A stretch of DNA of 64,000 nucleotides from Fidelibacterota bacterium (GTDB lineage Bacteria; Fidelibacterota; UBA8477; JABMPR01), in assembly GCA_021734325.1 (NCBI GenBank), contig JAIPJF010000018.1:1-64000 (forward strand), written 5' to 3'. Below are positions 62,839 through 64,000 of the stretch, piece by piece; the first letter of the stretch is position 1, and every line of letters begins with the position of its first letter. The notes beneath the pieces are model-generated. The model was given only the letters and a program-made list of their open reading frames with translations, was not told the origin of the DNA and did no database searches. The translations under genes were made by a program, and so were the position numbers.

Positions 62839-62885
62839 TTGCATGAATAATGCCAAGCTTGCATCATTTTTGCATAATAATGCCA
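62839..62885. repeat. Direct repeats in the divergent promoter region of the OFA transporter and malic enzyme
   Basis: TTGCATGAATAATGCCA (62839-62855) recurs as TTGCATAATAATGCCA (62870-62885), with a third TTGCAT at 62859. The two long copies are 31 bases apart, close to three helical turns. They lie midway between two divergent genes, where a shared operator would sit. No regulator gene is next to them. Confidence 0.5.
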
Positions 62886-62973
62886 GTAGAATAGATGAAT
62901 ATTGGCAAATGGTTCATTTTGACAAATTACGAATCGTCAATTATATAAATGGAGTCAAAAAAAGGGGAAAAGG

Positions 62974-64000
62974 ATGAACTTAGTTAGAAAACAACGCTAC
63001 CAGTTGGATAGTGATGATGAAGCACTAGAGGTTTTTGCCCGAGGCGAAGCTATCCTGAATGAGCCATTATTAAATAAGGGAACGGCTTTCTCACTGAAAG
63101 AGAGAAATGAATTGGGCTTGAGGGGTTTGGTACCACCAAAGGTGACCAAAATTGAAGAGCAGGTCGAGCGGGTATTAGAAAACTATAGACGGAAAACGGA
63201 TCCACTTGAAAAATTCATTTTTCTGACAAGTCTCCATGACCGTAACGAAACACTTTACTATCGCGTCCTCATGGACAATTTGATGGAGATGACCCCCATT
63301 GTCTATACACCAGTCGTTGGTGCAGCCTGTCAGCAGTTTGGACACATCTATCGTAAAAACCGGGGTATGTATTTAAGTATGGAAGATAAAGGACATATCC
63401 GGGAAATGTTTGACAATTGGAAGCAGGACGAAGTTGATATCATCGTGATCTCTGATGGTAGTAGAATTCTGGGTCTGGGAGATCTTGGGGCGAACGGAAT
63501 GGGAATTCCGATCGGTAAGCTGGCGCTGTATGTCGCTGGCGGCGGTATCTTCCCCTGCAAGACCTTGCCGATCCTGTTGGATGCTGGAACGAATAACCAG
63601 GAGCTTCTTGATGACCCGCTTTATCTTGGTTTGAACCAGAAACGTGGCGATGAGGATGAATATTATGCACTGGTCGATGAATTTGTTAATGCCGTGCAGG
63701 ATAAATGGCCAAAAGCTTTAATCCAGTGGGAAGATTTCACAAATAACCATGCGTTTCCATTACTCAATAAATACAGAGAAAAAGTATTGTGCTTTAATGA
63801 TGATATTCAGGGTACTGGTGCTGTTGCCCTCTCCGGACTCCTCGGCGGAATGCGTATGAAAGGTGAGAAGCTGGCTGACCAGCGGATCGTATTTTATGGA
63901 GCAGGGTCTGCAGCAGTTGGCATCGCTGATATGATTGTGGCAGGGATTGTTGAAGAGAGTGGAATGACTGATGCAGAAGCACGTAAACTCTTCTGGTTGA
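62974..64000 (+). CDS. NAD(P)-dependent malic enzyme, 3' end cut by window
   Basis: Malic enzyme decarboxylates malate to pyruvate. The visible 342 residues contain KGTAFSLKERNELGLRGLVP, YTPVVGAACQQFG, YRKNRGMY, GLGDLGANGMGIPIGKL, CFNDDIQGTGAVALSG with the metal-binding aspartates, and the dinucleotide-binding GAGSAAVGIADMIV. This is the large (about 540-565 residue) E. coli MaeA or eukaryote-like type. AGGGG precedes the ATG by about nine bases. The frame is open at the right edge. It is divergent from the OFA transporter. Confidence 0.96.
   Translation, partial: MNLVRKQRYQLDSDDEALEVFARGEAILNEPLLNKGTAFSLKERNELGLRGLVPPKVTKIEEQVERVLENYRRKTDPLEKFIFLTSLHDRNETLYYRVLMDNLMEMTPIVYTPVVGAACQQFGHIYRKNRGMYLSMEDKGHIREMFDNWKQDEVDIIVISDGSRILGLGDLGANGMGIPIGKLALYVAGGGIFPCKTLPILLDAGTNNQELLDDPLYLGLNQKRGDEDEYYALVDEFVNAVQDKWPKALIQWEDFTNNHAFPLLNKYREKVLCFNDDIQGTGAVALSGLLGGMRMKGEKLADQRIVFYGAGSAAVGIADMIVAGIVEESGMTDAEARKLFWL

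Noticed and set aside
1-64000. CRISPR arrays, complete insertion sequences, prophage, rRNA
   Set aside because: No regularly spaced repeats, terminal inverted repeats with transposase, phage structural genes or rRNA sequence were recognised by eye.

Overview
The window is a gene-dense stretch of a bacterial chromosome with long, mostly co-directional operons. Several traits point to the Fibrobacterota-Chlorobiota-Bacteroidota (FCB) assemblage, perhaps a Neomarinimicrobiota-like lineage. These are a PorV-type outer-membrane protein next to a protein with a type IX secretion (T9SS) style C-terminal domain, a GWxTD-domain lipoprotein, a DUF5683-like PGWGQ protein, an IspG with the large inserted domain, and a stand-alone starch-synthase N-terminal domain protein. 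The phylum assignment is inference. No plasmid, phage or CRISPR features were seen. The only mobile-element trace is a REP-associated transposase gene cut by the left edge.

Layout. 1-3.5 kb: RAYT transposase end and a DnaE-type polymerase with a degenerate PHP domain. 3.6-9.5 kb (minus strand): DMT transporter with a histidine-rich tail, YifB/ComM ATPase, an unknown secreted protein, and IspG. 9.7-12.1 kb: PepP followed by a lipoprotein whose reading frame crosses an in-frame UGA with a bacterial SECIS hairpin just after it. This predicted selenoprotein is the most notable item in the window. 12.2-17.7 kb: tRNA-Gly, secreted TonB-C protein, XRE regulator, Pcm, tandem-PspC protein, beta-propeller protein, GWxTD lipoprotein. 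17.9-25.4 kb: the rod-shape cluster mreBCD-mrdA-rodA, then a CpoB-like lipoprotein and a starch-synthase-like protein without its active-site motif, closed by a terminator. 25.4-32.3 kb: envelope proteins followed by rpiB, glyA, nrdR and an MlaF-like ATPase, again closed by a terminator. 32.3-44.9 kb: an envelope block (PorV-like barrel, M6-protease-like protein with a lost zinc motif, metallopeptidase-propeller-barrel fusion, DUF5683-like protein, BamD), then nadD, a cation antiporter, a methyltransferase and ftsEX. 45.1-54 kb: hrcA-grpE-dnaJ, comEA, an uncharacterised trio (repeat-containing membrane protein, PilM-like, PilN-like), rsmD, coaD and an FmdB zinc ribbon. 54-60 kb (minus): glycogen genes glgC and glgA downstream of a nuclease/phosphatase, a sodium:solute symporter and a small membrane protein, apparently one operon. 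60-64 kb: mtaB, an OFA-family transporter, and a malic enzyme cut by the right edge.

Together the genes cover cell-wall elongation and division, outer-membrane assembly and secretion, proteostasis, cofactor and isoprenoid synthesis, and glycogen storage. Start codons were moved downstream of the longest open frame wherever a Shine-Dalgarno sequence, signal peptide or family length argued for it. ATG, GTG and TTG starts are all used, and short stop/start overlaps (ATGA, TAATG, TAGTG) are common.
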